The notes beneath the pieces are model-generated. The model was not told the DNA's origin and made no database searches. It saw only the letters and a program-made list of their open reading frames with translations. Below, piece by piece: positions 26,083-38,100 of a DNA stretch of 64,000 nucleotides; position 1 is the first letter of the stretch; each line of letters begins with the position of its first letter. Origin of the DNA: Zeus faber (taxonomy: Eukaryota; Chordata; Actinopteri; Zeiformes; Zeidae). Both the position numbers and the translations under genes were made by a program. The stretch covers positions 18,880,267 through 18,944,266 of the forward strand of contig OY482862.1 of the NCBI GenBank assembly GCA_960531495.1, written 5' to 3'.

Positions 26083-27810
26083 ATGCTTGCGTGTGTGCCT
26101 GCGTGTGTGTTATATTTGCGTGAAGCAAACAACAGTAGAGAGGACCGTGGCTTTACCTTCCCCTCCAAAACGGTCTAAAGCAGACAACAGAGATGTTACA
26201 TTACCAGGATTAACTGCTCTATGTTTGCAGAGACAAACTGCGGCTCCCACACGGGGCCACAGCGTGCCACTTTCACCGTCATCTCTACTGGATTCACCAT
26301 CATTCAAAATAATGTCTCAAGGTAGTTGTTGACATGAAATAAGAAGTTCTACAATATGTTCTGAAATGGCCATTTTATTCTAAATGTATTTTATCATCTT
26401 CCTAAAAAAAGAAATTGCGGGTCTGGCCCTGGTACTAAAAAACAATCATGTCCCCGTGTTCTCATATTGAAAAATAAGAAATACACGTCAGCCTGTCGCA
26501 CTGCGTGATGAGTGAGTGAAAAGACTGTAAAATCACCAGTCCATGCACTGGTAGAAATATAAGCTACACCCATGGAAAATGGAAGACTGCCCCCCCAGCC
26601 CCATTTAGTAATAGGAATGTGTGTAAATGTACACGGGTTTATTGAGCAATAGTGCATAGGAAAGCAAAAAAGGAAAGCATATTTAAAGTAATACAACCAT
26701 ATGTGATTCAATTACATTTTATTTATAGAGTACTTTTAAAAAGCACTTAGCCTCAAAATGTTTTAGGGGGGGGGGCAGGATTAAAAAAAGAAAAAGATTA
26801 AAAAATATGAAACAGGAGGCAGGACAAATCTAATCACATTATAATAATAACATTAAAAATATTACATAGGGAACATGGTTTGTTGTACTTGGACACGTTC
26901 TTTTTTCCCCATTACACTGTATTATCATAACGTGTCTGTGGTAGAAGAACTGAAACGCCCTCTAGTGTCCTATATAGAGTATTACCACGTCTCCATTGCT
27001 GGAATGCGAGCACACTTTCTCAACTGGTTTGGTTTTGGGGCAGATTAGCGTGTGGGTGTTGGATGAGCGTTAACACTTTGGGTGAAATTGTGAATTTTTT
27101 GGATTGTCACTCTGAACCAAATGAACGGCTCGACAGACGCGGCTGCGGCGGCGTTTAGGACCCAGCACCATCGCCAGCACCGACGTCACATGACTGTGAT
27201 TTATGCTGCGTTCGAATGGACGTCGAAACTCGGTTCGTTGCGGCTCCGTGGTTCGCACTGCCGAGCCGAGTAAGTTGAGTTGGGAATGTTTCCCGAACAG
27301 GGGCGATGGAACGGAGCCCGCGGGAAGACACGTGGTTGTTTGGGCGAAGCTTGTGGATTATGCAAGCTACAAAATGAATGTTTAACGCGATAATAAATCT
27401 ACAGCGTAGTTGGATGTGATTGTCTGAAGTCAGACGTGTTTTTTAGATTAAAAAAAAAAACCCAAAGGAAACTTTATTCTTTATTCTGAACCTTATACGT
27501 TTATCTCGGCAAACCGAGACCCGAGCGACCTTCCCCCGAAATCCCGACCTAACTCCGCCTAAGTTCCGATGCACTTTTCCGAGTCGGATGATGGATTTTT
27601 CCCGAGTGCAGACCTCAGCGGAATGCAGCATTAGACGCGTGAAGTGGAGGTCGCGCGTATAAACACGCGCACACACACACATACGCGCACGCACTGTATG
27701 ACTGACGGGGGAATGGAACCAAAGAGGAAATAAGTTTCAGTTTCGAAACTCGGGATGACGGGAGTGTACCGCGGTGTTTTGGGGCAAATCCCCTTAAATA
27801 AGCGGTGAAC

Positions 27811-30800
27811 ATGGCTGCGAAGATCCTGTTCCTCGTTGCTGTGAACCTGGTGCATTTATGTGCCGGAGGAAACTCGGTAAGAAACAAAGATTTAAGTTAA
27901 AAAAAAAAAAAAACTAGAACTAATGACGGTCATTTAATTCTAGTATTTATCCTGTGAGGTGTGTTAAAAGTTAGAATGACCGTGGGATAGTAAAATAACC
28001 ACATTTACGCACAACACCACATAAAATTAGAGATTCTTCTGGTTTTTAGTATTTTCCTTTTTCTAGGTCTGTTCTCTTTTGGGGTGTGTTTAATGTGTCG
28101 GTGTCTGCCTCCCTTCCAGGCTTCTGGGGGCCGAGCGTTCTCCATAGACTACAAGAACAACTGTTTCCTAAAAGATGGAGAGCGGTTCCAGTACGTTTCA
28201 GGCAGTATTCACTACTCCAGGGTCCCGCGCTTCTACTGGAAGGATCGGCTCCTCAAGATGTACATGGCCGGGCTCAATGCAGTCCAGGTGTAAGTGTCTC
28301 CAGGTCCTCACAAAGTCTAAAAGCCCTTTTTTTTAGAAGTTATTAAACAGTGGTTTTATTTTATTTTATTTTATTTATCCGTACGTGTGTTTTGGTCAAG
28401 TTGTTCTGCATCAGAGTCAACATTTCGGATGTTATTAACCAAGCAAGCTGATTCGTCCAATCATCATTCTTATATTTAGTTCAAATTTGTCTTAAAAAAC
28501 GTTACGTTCAGCTCTTTCTCCAGACACCCCATTCAGTGGTTACTGTGCCATCATTTCTCCGCTGTAAATTAATAATTTAGTGTGTGATTGCTGTTATTAT
28601 TATAATTGTGAACAGATATGTGCCTTGGAACTTCCACGAGGCGGTGCAGGGCGTGTATAACTTCACGCAGGACCGGGATCTGGAGCACTTTCTGGACCTG
28701 GCCCAACAGACCGGTCTGCTGGTCATCCTGCGCCCAGGACCTTACATATGTGCAGAGTGGGAAATGGTGAAAACTTATCCCCCCCCCTGATTTTTTTCAG
28801 CTTTGTGGAACTGATTTACGTTTACATTGCGTTCATAAATGTTTTATTCAGCAGTCGCTTTTGTTTCCGAAGCGACTTGAGGGGCTGCAAACGATGAAAG
28901 CGCACGTCAACCACTGGAGCAACCTCAGATTTAAGCGCCCGAGCTGCGGTTTATAAGTTCAACCAGATACAAGTGGAAGATAGCTGTAAGGAATCATGAA
29001 GAAAAAATAACTTGTATAAAAACTACACAATGAACTTGTATAGATAATTGAATACCAAGGTATAATGTTTATACTGAGTAGGAATCTACATTACACGTTA
29101 AACAAACTAAGCGAGGCAAATGATAGATGGGTGCATTTTTAAGTCAAGCATCGTCGGGCACGGACTTTGCCTCTGCCTGTAACATCAGTCTACTCACTAG
29201 GAACTCTGAATCCGCCTTTACAGACTTTTTATGGGCCGACTCTTTTTCACCTGACCTGACCAAAAAAGCCCATGTTCACGTTTCAAAATTCAGCTGTAAA
29301 AAAAAAAAAAAAAAAAAAAGCTAAATTCTCATTCACCTCAACAGGGTGGATTGCCCGCTTGGCTGCTTCAGAAACCGAACATAGTACTACGCTCAGCTGA
29401 CAGAGGTAGAAATTTAATTCATACTCCTTTTTGTCTGGGGTTAATCCGTATTTTGCTTTTGGAATTGATTTTTTTTTTTTTCCTTTTTATGCCAGATTAC
29501 TTGCAGGCAGTTAGCAACTGGTTGAACGTCCTCCTGCCCAAATTAAAACCCTGGCTCTACACCAACGGGGGCAACATCATAAGTGTCCAGGTAGAATGAA
29601 TGTGGATGTATAGCACAGACGTATACTACATCAGAAAATAAAGTTATTGTTCTAGAGTAAATACATTTCCACTATGTTTTCAAAGTGTAGGATTGAGATC
29701 CAGTTCCATTTGTCTTCCCTCGCTACAGGTTGAGAACGAGTATGGAAGTTACTACGCTTGCGACTACAACTACATGCGTCACCTGCGGACCCTGTTCCGC
29801 TACTTCCTCGGCGACGACGTAGTTCTCTTCACCACCGACGGAAACACGGACAAGGAAATGTCGTGCGGCGCTCTGGAAGGACTGTACGCCACCGTCGACT
29901 TTGGCACAGGTACTGCGCTCGGGCGGGGAATAGAAACGTCGGCACATAAGTTATCTGGTCAGAAATAAATACTGGGTTTTTTTCCCCCGTCTTCCCCGTT
30001 TAGACACCAATATAACGCAAGCCTTCGAGCGGCAACGGCGGTTCGAACCACAAGGTCCTTTGGTTAGTTCTGCGTGCATTCGGCAGATAGCTCCACGCGG
30101 TAAATGCTTGTTTGTAATTGACGTTTTATATGACTGTTGTTGTTTTTTTTGCAGGTGAACTCTGAGTTCTACACCGGCTGGCTGGACCACTGGGGCGAGC
30201 AGCACGCCGTGGTTGACACATGGAAGGTCAGCAGAATGCTAGCAGAAATGCTGGCAATGGGGGCCAACGTCAACATGTATGTCACACTAAGCTGAACCCC
30301 CCTGATGGGTAAAAACATCAAGGGTATCGAACGCAGAATTCCTTCTCAGGAGCAAAAGCCTGAAAAGGATAACAGCCATGTATGAATTGTCTTCACGTAA
30401 CCTTCTCCGTTCTACTCTTTTCAGGTACATGTTTGAAGGAGGGACTAACTTTGGGTATTGGAATGGTAAAGTCACGTGACGTGGTTTAATCCTCGTTATC
30501 TCAACTTTCTTTTTCGACTCGGGACGATTCCAGATTTAAGTGAAACTTGATTCGGGGCTCCACTTATTCTCTTGTGCCCCTTTTTTTTGTCTCCGTAAGG
30601 CGCCGATCACGACACCAGGTTCCGCTCCGTGGTGACTAGTTATGATTACAACGCTCCGCTGACCGAAGCAGGTGACCCCACAGAGAAGCTGTTGGTCATC
30701 AGAGATATCATCAACCAGGTGCTACTATGAAGGCCATTCTAGAGTTAAAGCCGCATATAACTGTTTTAATGGTAAAATAACTCGCAATCGATTTCAGTAT

Positions 30801-31950
30801 TATCATAAGTCTACATGAAACCATCTGCTCTCCTAAAGTCAAAAGAGGATAAAACCAGCAGCTTTCTAACCTTCTGGTTATCTGTGCCGCATTTGGCCCA
30901 CGGAAGAATTGAATATCTCTGTGAATTGCAGCTCAACAGAATAATTTGCATCATCCTATTGAGAATTAATGTTTATTTTTTCCAGTATCTGCATTTAAAT
31001 ACTCTTCATCCTAAAATCTTGCCAATTGTTATTGTTTCCATTTTGTCTTTTTTGTATGTGCAGTTTAGAACCGTTCCATCTGGCCCCATGCCGCCAGCCA
31101 CTCCTAAGTATGCCTATGGCTTTGTTACCCTGAGAAAGGTAACTGTTAATTGTCAACGTTCTCTCGAGTGGAATTTCTTAAGCTTGCCAAATATTTCCCA
31201 ACAATACAAGCTCACTGACCACAGATCATCACAAGATCCGCGACAGAGATAACATTCATTATTCATCGTTTTGGTTTTTTTTCACAGGCTGGCGACGTCT
31301 GCAGTCAGTTGAACACGCTGTCCCCGCAGGGGCCTGTCAAATCTCAGTATCCTCTGACGTTTGAAGAGATGAAACAGGTATGGAGCCTCTCTGAAGGCAA
31401 AAAACACAGACGACTGGTGTTGCATCAGTGACCAACACTCCACACAGAACTTCTAGATTGTTGTCTCTACAACCTGTGCTGTGCATTGTGTCCAGTACTA
31501 TGGATATATGCTGTATCGGACCAAACTGCCCAGGAGCCTATGGGAGCCCACACCCCTCATCTCCCCTCTGAATGGGGTTCATGACCGCGCCTATGTGTCT
31601 GTCAATGGGGTAGGAGCTCACAATATACTTTTGTTGTCCCAATCAGTCGCACTGCCGCGTTTGTGCTAATACATACATGATGAGGCATGACACGTTTGGA
31701 TTAAGACTTCAAACGGTTTGGCCACTATTGCTCTAATTCAGACATACAACCTCCAAGCATTAAATCGTCCAGACTCTTTCCGTTGCCTTTCTACTGTGTG
31801 TTTTCAGGTATTCCAGGGCCTGCTGGAGAGAGACACTGTCCTGGTGATGAATGTCACCGGGGAGCAGGGAGACACCATGGACATTCTGGTGGAGAACATG
31901 GGCAGAGTCAATTTCGGCAGCAAAATTAACGATTACAAGGCAGGAAACAG

Positions 31951-32006
<56 letters not shown>

Positions 32007-33655
32007 TCTCACACACACACACACACACACACCACAAAAAGTTAGTGATATTTGGCTTTAGGGTGAAATTTATGGAAAATGTAAAAAGTTCACACTATAG
32101 TGATATTATATCATGAAAGTAGGGCATTTAAGTAGAAGCATGCAATGGTGACTCCCTCATCTCAAACAATTTACTGAAACAAAAGTCAACAACAGTGGTG
32201 GGTTTACCACAGCAAAAAATGTCAATGTCTCAATAACTTGTCATGTGCCCTTCAGCAACAATTACAGCTTGACAACGACGTCTCATGCTGTTCACAAGTC
32301 GACTTATAGTCTGCTGAGGCACGGCCCCCCACTCTTCTTGAAGGCGGCCCTCAGGTCATTGAGGTTCTTGGGTACAGAGTTACGAGCCTCTACACGGCGA
32401 CTCAGCTGATCCCATAGGTTTTCTATGGTATTCGGGTCTGGAGAAAGTGCAGGTCACTCCATTTGAGGTGCCCCAGTCTCCAGCAGCCGTTCCCTAATGA
32501 TGCAACCTCGATGAGCTGGAGCATTGTCGTCCATTAAGATGAAACTAGGCCTGTGTTGTTCATGCAGGGGCACAATGACTGGATTAATGATGTTGTTCAG
32601 GTCGTATGGGCTTGTCACTGTACCATTCACAAAGTGTAGGGCAGTTCTGTATGGACTAGACACACCTGCCCACACTCTAACACCACCACCAGCAAAGGCT
32701 CGTCTGGTGACAACAGTGGCTGAGGCATAGCGCTCTCCTTGACGTCTCCAACATCGTTGGCGGCCATCATTTCTGCTCAATGTGAAATCGACTTTCATTA
32801 GTGAACAGCACTGAGGCCCATTGGTTCCTCGTCCAGCCTAAATGCTCCCTGGCCCGTGCAAGACAATGATGTCTGTGCCTGGTGGTGTGGTCGTCTAGCA
32901 CGCAGACCACGCTGATGTAAACGGTTTCGAATGGTCTGACGTGACACTTGGGTGCCTCTCACCTCCCTTAAATGTGCCTGGAGTTGAGTGGCATTCATCA
33001 TCCGGTTCCGCAGGGCACTGTTCACAATGCAGCGCTCATCAGCGTGGGATGTGGCCAAAGGACGTCCACTTCTATGCCTTTCTGTGACTCTTCCAGTCTC
33101 TCTGTATCTCTGTTGCAGCCCGCTGATGAAACTCTGTGACACTCTAAGCTCAGTGGCCAATTCCCTCTGAGATCATCCTGTTTGAAGCCTCGCTATGGCG
33201 AGGTCCTGTTGATCAGTTATTAGGTGTCGTCTTGGTCTCATGATGTCAAAATGTGAACAGCATGATGAAGAGGACTGTTTAAATACCAATTCTAATTGAA
33301 CCAGGAAATGTATTGGTGGATTCATGGATCAAACACCTGTTGTGAATTTTGCCGTTCAGCTCCTTGTTAGAGAACAGCAAGTTGTGCAAAAAGTACTGAA
33401 ACATTGAACAGTTGGACATGTGCATTCAAAGGTTTAGAGAAGATCAAATTAAGTTTGCCCGTAAAGGTTATAGTGCATTTTAGGTTCATCCTGAAATTTC
33501 ACCGTGTGTGTGTGTGTAATATTAATGAGCGATCACACCATTGTCTACACCCCCAGACACATTAACCTTACATTTAAATGGAAATGATATAGAATATCTT
33601 ATTAGAGATGTAATATAAGGCTTAAAGCTAAGTGATATTATGAAACTCGAAGGAT

Positions 33656-33734
<79 letters not shown>

Positions 33735-34499
33735 GAAGGGGTATACATAAATCTTGATTTGTTGAATTTTGCGTAATGCAGTTTAAACAAATATAAGTAT
33801 ATAAAAGCAGGTTCAAAGTCATTCATAGTCAGTGGAAGAGAGGAAAACAATACAGTACAACAAGCTGTCATGCCTCCAACAGGGCCTCCTGAGCAGCCTG
33901 GTCCTGGGCAGAGACGTGCTCACGGACTGGGAAATCTACTCTCTGGACATTGACAGAGCCATAGCCGGGGGCTTGCTTCATCCATCCTCTCCTGGCCTCC
34001 AGAAAGAGCCTGCTGCGGGGCCAGTCTTCTACACGGGGACCCTACAACCCAACGGTCTGGCGTGGGACACCTTCCTCAAACTCAGTGACTGGACAAAGGT
34101 AAAGTCAACACTTGGTGTTTTGGTGCATCTAGCAAAACATGTTCTCACATCAGTCCAACTTAAAAGATTCAAGAAGATGCAAATAAGAATTAGTGGCAAA
34201 ATTATTCCGAGAAAATCAGATGAACCCAAGAACAGGCTAGACATATCCAAATTAATCACAGCCTGAGGTCATATTAATATGCTGTCTTAATCACACAGGG
34301 TCAGGTGTGGATCAACGGTGTGAATCTTGGCCGCTACTGGCCGACCATGGGCCCTCAACAGACCCTTTACGTTCCTGGACCCCTGCTCAGCACCACACAG
34401 CCTAACAATATCACGGTCCTGGAGCTGGAGCAAGCACCGCTCCACCTGCGTGTCCTGTTCATGGATCGGCCTCAGCTCGACAGCACCGACAAGTCTTGA
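27811..34499 (+). CDS. glb1l: Beta-galactosidase-1-like protein (GH35), complete, 16 exons
   Basis: Glycoside hydrolase family 35, probably secreted or lysosomal. Exons: 27811-27876, 28120-28289, 28616-28766, 29345-29405, 29496-29590, 29729-29909, 30004-30062, 30155-30276, 30425-30465, 30600-30718, 31064-31138, 31288-31377, 31496-31609, 31808-31939, 33883-34098, 34299-34499. All phases agree, giving 630 aa. Residues 1-20 form a signal peptide ([19 protein letters not shown]). [20 protein letters not shown] follows. The acid/base Glu is E185 in VENEYGSY and the nucleophile E265 in NSEFYTGW, so both catalytic residues are present. [18 protein letters not shown] and GPQQTLYVP are closer to GLB1L than to GLB1, and the neighbour ankzf1 supports GLB1L. 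Intron 14 is GC-AG (AAG|gcagga) and hosts a Tc1 copy. A polyadenylation signal AATAAA is at 34894-34899. Confidence 0.93.
28823..28900. repeat. Degenerate LINE 3'-tail copy in glb1l intron 3
   Basis: TTTACATTGCGTTC...ATTCAGCAGTCGCTTTTGTTTCCGAAGCGACTT follows the same order as the LINE tail at 18637-18700 (TTTACATTT...TTAGCAGACGCTTTTATCCAAAGCGACTT). An older, shorter copy. Confidence 0.55.
31952..32032. repeat. (TA)n followed by (CA)n at the left end of Tc1 copy 1
   Basis: (TA)n runs from 31952 to 31985 and is followed by CA repeats to about 32032. The junction TA|CACACA matches the start of the related element at 37038, so the CA part probably belongs to the transposon end and the TA part to its target. 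Confidence 0.8.
31986..33516 (-). mobile_element. Tc1/mariner transposon, copy 1, in glb1l intron 14 (transposase broken)
   Basis: The minus strand encodes a degenerate Tc1-type transposase. An N-terminal helix-turn-helix region starts near 33241 ([20 protein letters not shown]), is interrupted by TGA and continues as [19 protein letters not shown]. Then come a DNA-binding region and a DDE catalytic part with [11 protein letters not shown] and [13 protein letters not shown]. Several frameshifts make it inactive. The ends share GGTGAAATTT-centred inverted repeats and terminal CA/GT tracts flanked by TA. It is nearly identical by eye to the copy in ankzf1. Confidence 0.88.
33658..33731. repeat. 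(GT)n microsatellite in glb1l intron 14
   Basis: About 37 uninterrupted GT units, 150 bp upstream of glb1l exon 15. Confidence 0.97.
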
Positions 34500-34847
34500 C
34501 GGAGCATCACGTGACAGACCGTCCAGGGAGTTACACTGACAACCAGAATTTATTTTCAATCACACTTATCCAAATACGGGTTTATTGTAGCTTAACTGTG
34601 ACATATACCAATCACCACAGTTCCTTAAGGGATTCCAATCAAAATATAGTCATTGTGAGTAGCAATGCTTGGTCATGTTTCAATAATGCAAGTTTCTTTA
34701 TAAATAAATTTCAGTCTCTCTTCAGTCATTGGTTTCAAGCTGTCACACAGCAGAACACCAATATTGTGAAATAGTTGACTGTTAGGTTTGACAGAAATGC
34801 AAAATACACAACAGTATTTTAATAGTGGTATTTTGTTATATCTTCAT

Positions 34848-35060
34848 TTTATTGCTTGTGATTTAACTTTGCTTTTTTTTAAATTACAGACTTAATAAAT
34901 TATTTTGCTTAATATAACTTCATTAATGTCTTGGTTTCATGCGTGATTAGAACGGTTTCATCTCAATGCGACAGATATTTGACTTGGCAGAGGTGTCGAG
35001 TGAAAGGATCACCGTGGTTGACGTTCACAACCTCGGCTGTGACTGAATACTTTAATAAAG
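34848..35060. terminator. Polyadenylation region between convergent glb1l and ankzf1
   Basis: AATAAA for glb1l is at 34894-34899. TTTAATAAA at 35051-35059 contains AATAAA on the plus strand and ATTAAA on the minus strand, 76 bp past the ankzf1 stop. TTTATT at 34848-34853 gives another AATAAA on the minus strand, inside the glb1l 3' UTR. The two 3' UTRs could therefore overlap. Confidence 0.45.
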
Positions 35061-35134
35061 TGAATCACTTATTCACACCGTCATGTGGTTTAAGTCAGGT
35101 AGTTCAGTTGTACTGTGCATATTCCACGTAGCTC

Positions 35135-38100
35135 TCAGTTCTTTGCTGTGGCGGCGCTGGACTTGCGATGTGCCTGGACGCAGCGCGGAGAGCAGAAGGA
35201 ATAGTCCAGGTACTGAAACGGGATCTTTCCGAGCACAGACTCACCGCACTGCCAGCACCTCCTGGCAGGAAATATGACCATCCCAGGAAAAAAAACAAAA
35301 ACAAAAAAAAACAAAAAACAGTTTAGACATTCAGTAACAAGGTCACTGGAAAACTTGTTTTAGTCTCTTGAGCAGGTTGCGATGAAAGTTGTCTTACATG
35401 GTGTTTGAGAGGCCAACTCCTGTTGCAGCCACTTGCACTGCTAATCTCCTCTCGGCTGCTAAAGCCCTCTGTAAACAGAAAAACAAAATATCTATCCATC
35501 TATCTATCTATATTCCCCCCCTAAACATTCATTTATTTATTTATTTTGTTTATTTTTAAAGGTGGTTGAATAGCTGCTCCAATCAGCAGAGTAAATCACC
35601 TTTTCACGGTCAGTGAGCGAAGCAAACCTCTTCTTTTCTTCCGCTTCCAGCTCTTGTTTTTGCTTTTCCTCCTTCTGCTCCTTCTCTCGCATTTTCTTTG
35701 AGGCCTTCTGAGCTTTCTTCTTCTCACTCTTTTTGGATTCGATCTCTGCAGTCAGCGGACCAGGAACCTTGCGCGGCGGAGCAAGCGGTATGACTTTCAA
35801 ACACACTGTGCGTTGGGACCTTTGCCACAAATGGTTGAGAAAAAGCGACCTACCTGTGCTTTACTGTAGTCGTACTTATCAGGATTCTCACCCATGTATT
35901 TCCGAAAGACATTTCTCGTGTCTTTTTCAGGAGCAACATTGTATGGAGTACGGCCTTTTTTATCCCTGTAGTAGAGGGGAATCCCACATCGTTACGTTGA
36001 ATTACACATTGTATTTTTCCTTTCTAAACTTGTTGCATTTCAACTAGGGCAGGTCAATATTAGGAATCTTTCAGCACCACCCTCATTAAATAAGGACATC
36101 CTCATATCGTGCCACACAATTCTGCAGTCTGAATGAATCATAAGAAGATATGAGCTTTTGTGAAAAGCTGCTTGAAATGTCACCTTTAACAAAATAAAAT
36201 TCTTCAAAATGGAAGCAAGTTGGTGCGACGATGTAAAAGAGTTGGCTTCTTTAAAAGGGGATTTTGAATATACTCGCACATATCTTGATAATATGAATCG
36301 TGTAAAATGATGGATAATAAAAGCCATAACCGTCTAGCCGTTCCATAAATTTAATTGGAATAACGGAAGTTCTGATGATACCTGCAGGCTGGGTCTGCTC
36401 CCGCATCCATCAACAGCTTGACTACCGACTTCTGTCCAGCTGCAGAGGCCACATGCAGCAGCGTGAACCCAGACAAGTCTATGGCTTTGTTGACGAGCGT
36501 CAGGGGACTGGTGCACCCTGCTGGCCACTCCTGGAGTGGAGCGATGTTCCCAGGCTGTTCTGAACCCTCCGCCGTCTCCTTGGAAAGATGGAGGAGGCCG
36601 CAAAGGGAATCTACGTTGCCTACCTTACAGGCTGTGAAGAGCGCGTCCCTCAGGCCAAACTCCCACGACTCATCCGCATCCTTTTCTTCTTTGTCTTCTT
36701 CTGGTTGGAAGCAAATCTAATTGTTGATTTCCCTCGTGTCGTGTGAACTCATAACAAGTCCCCGATATCAGTACGGTAGTTCTACACTATAAATCCAAAC
36801 CAATGAAAGTGCAGAAACAGGTAAAAGCAGAAAAAACATCTGACCTTCAGGTTGCTGCTTCTTATTCTGTGCTTTCCTCTTCGCCTTATTCTTTCTTTGT
36901 TTCTCTTCAGTGGTGTCCTTGGTAAGTTCAGCCGGTGACACTTCCTCTTCCTCCACAACCTGCTGCTCTGCTACTTCTGTTGTGTTCACTTCTGGCAAGA
37001 AGAAAATATTTTTTAGTGCTAAAATTATTTATATATACACACACTACTCACAAAAAGTTAGGGATATTTGGCTTTCGGGTGAAATTTATGGAAAATGTAA
37101 AAAGTTCATGCTGCAGTGATATTATATCATGAAGTAGGGCATTTAAGTAGAAGCATGCAATGGTGATTTCCTAATCTCAAACAATTTATTGAAACAAAAG
37201 CCAACAACAGTGGTGGGTACAACACAACAAAATTGTCAATGTCTCAATAACTTGTCATGTGCCCTTGAGCATCAATTACAGCTTGACAACCACGTCTCAT
37301 GCTGTTCACAAGTCGACTTATAGTCTGCTGAGGCATGGCCCCCCACTCTTCTTGAAGGGCGGCCCTCAGGTCATTGAGGTTCTTGGGTACAGAGTTACGA
37401 GCCTCTACACGGCCACTCAGCAGATCCCATAGGTTTTCCATGGGATTCAGGTCTGAGAGAAAGTGCAGGCCCACTCCATTTGAGGTGCCCCAGTCTCCAG
37501 CAGCCGTTCCCTAATGATGCAACCTCGATGAGCTGGAGCATTGTCGTCCATGAAGATGAAACTAGGCCTGTGTTGTTCATGCAGGGTCACAATGACTGGA
37601 TTAATGATGTTGTTCAGGTCGTATGGGCTTGTCACTGTACCATTCATAAAGTGAGGGCAGTTCTGTATTGACTAGACACACCTGCCCACACTAACACCAC
37701 CACCAGCAAAGGCTCGTCTGGTGACAACAGTGGCTGAGGCATAGCGCTCTCCTTGACGTCTCCAACATCGTATATCGGCCATCATTTCTGCTCAATGTGA
37801 AATCGACTTTCATCAGAGAACAGCACTAAGGGCCATTGGTCCCTCGTCCAGCGTAAATGCTCCCTGGCTCCGTGCAAGACAATGATGTCTGTGCCTGGTG
37901 GTAGTGGTCAGGTACCCTTGCAGGTCGTCTAGCACGCAGACCACGCTGATGTAAACGGTTTCGAATGGTCTGACGTGACACTTGGGTGCCTCTCACCTCC
38001 CTTAAATGTGCCTGGAGTTGAGTGGCATTCATCATCCTGTTCCGCAGGGCACTGTTCACAATGAAGCGCTCATCAGCGTGGGATGTGGCCAAAGGACGTC

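Larger units (their letters stand above)
17970..27810. other. Intergenic region between divergent myo10 and glb1l
   Basis: About 9.8 kb with no gene I can support. It contains a LINE tail (18635-19080), microsatellites, a dispersed repeat copy (25970-26037) and two LINE/SINE-like ends of the type TTTTATTTATAGAGTACTTTT (about 20700-20760 and 26710-26760). The open frames at 22500-23105 and 23561-23980 have no recognisable motif or codon bias and are treated as chance. Confidence 0.6.

Noticed and set aside
32454-33160. Frames that could be taken as a host gene inside glb1l
   Set aside because: They are pieces of a broken Tc1 transposase with frameshifts and an internal stop.
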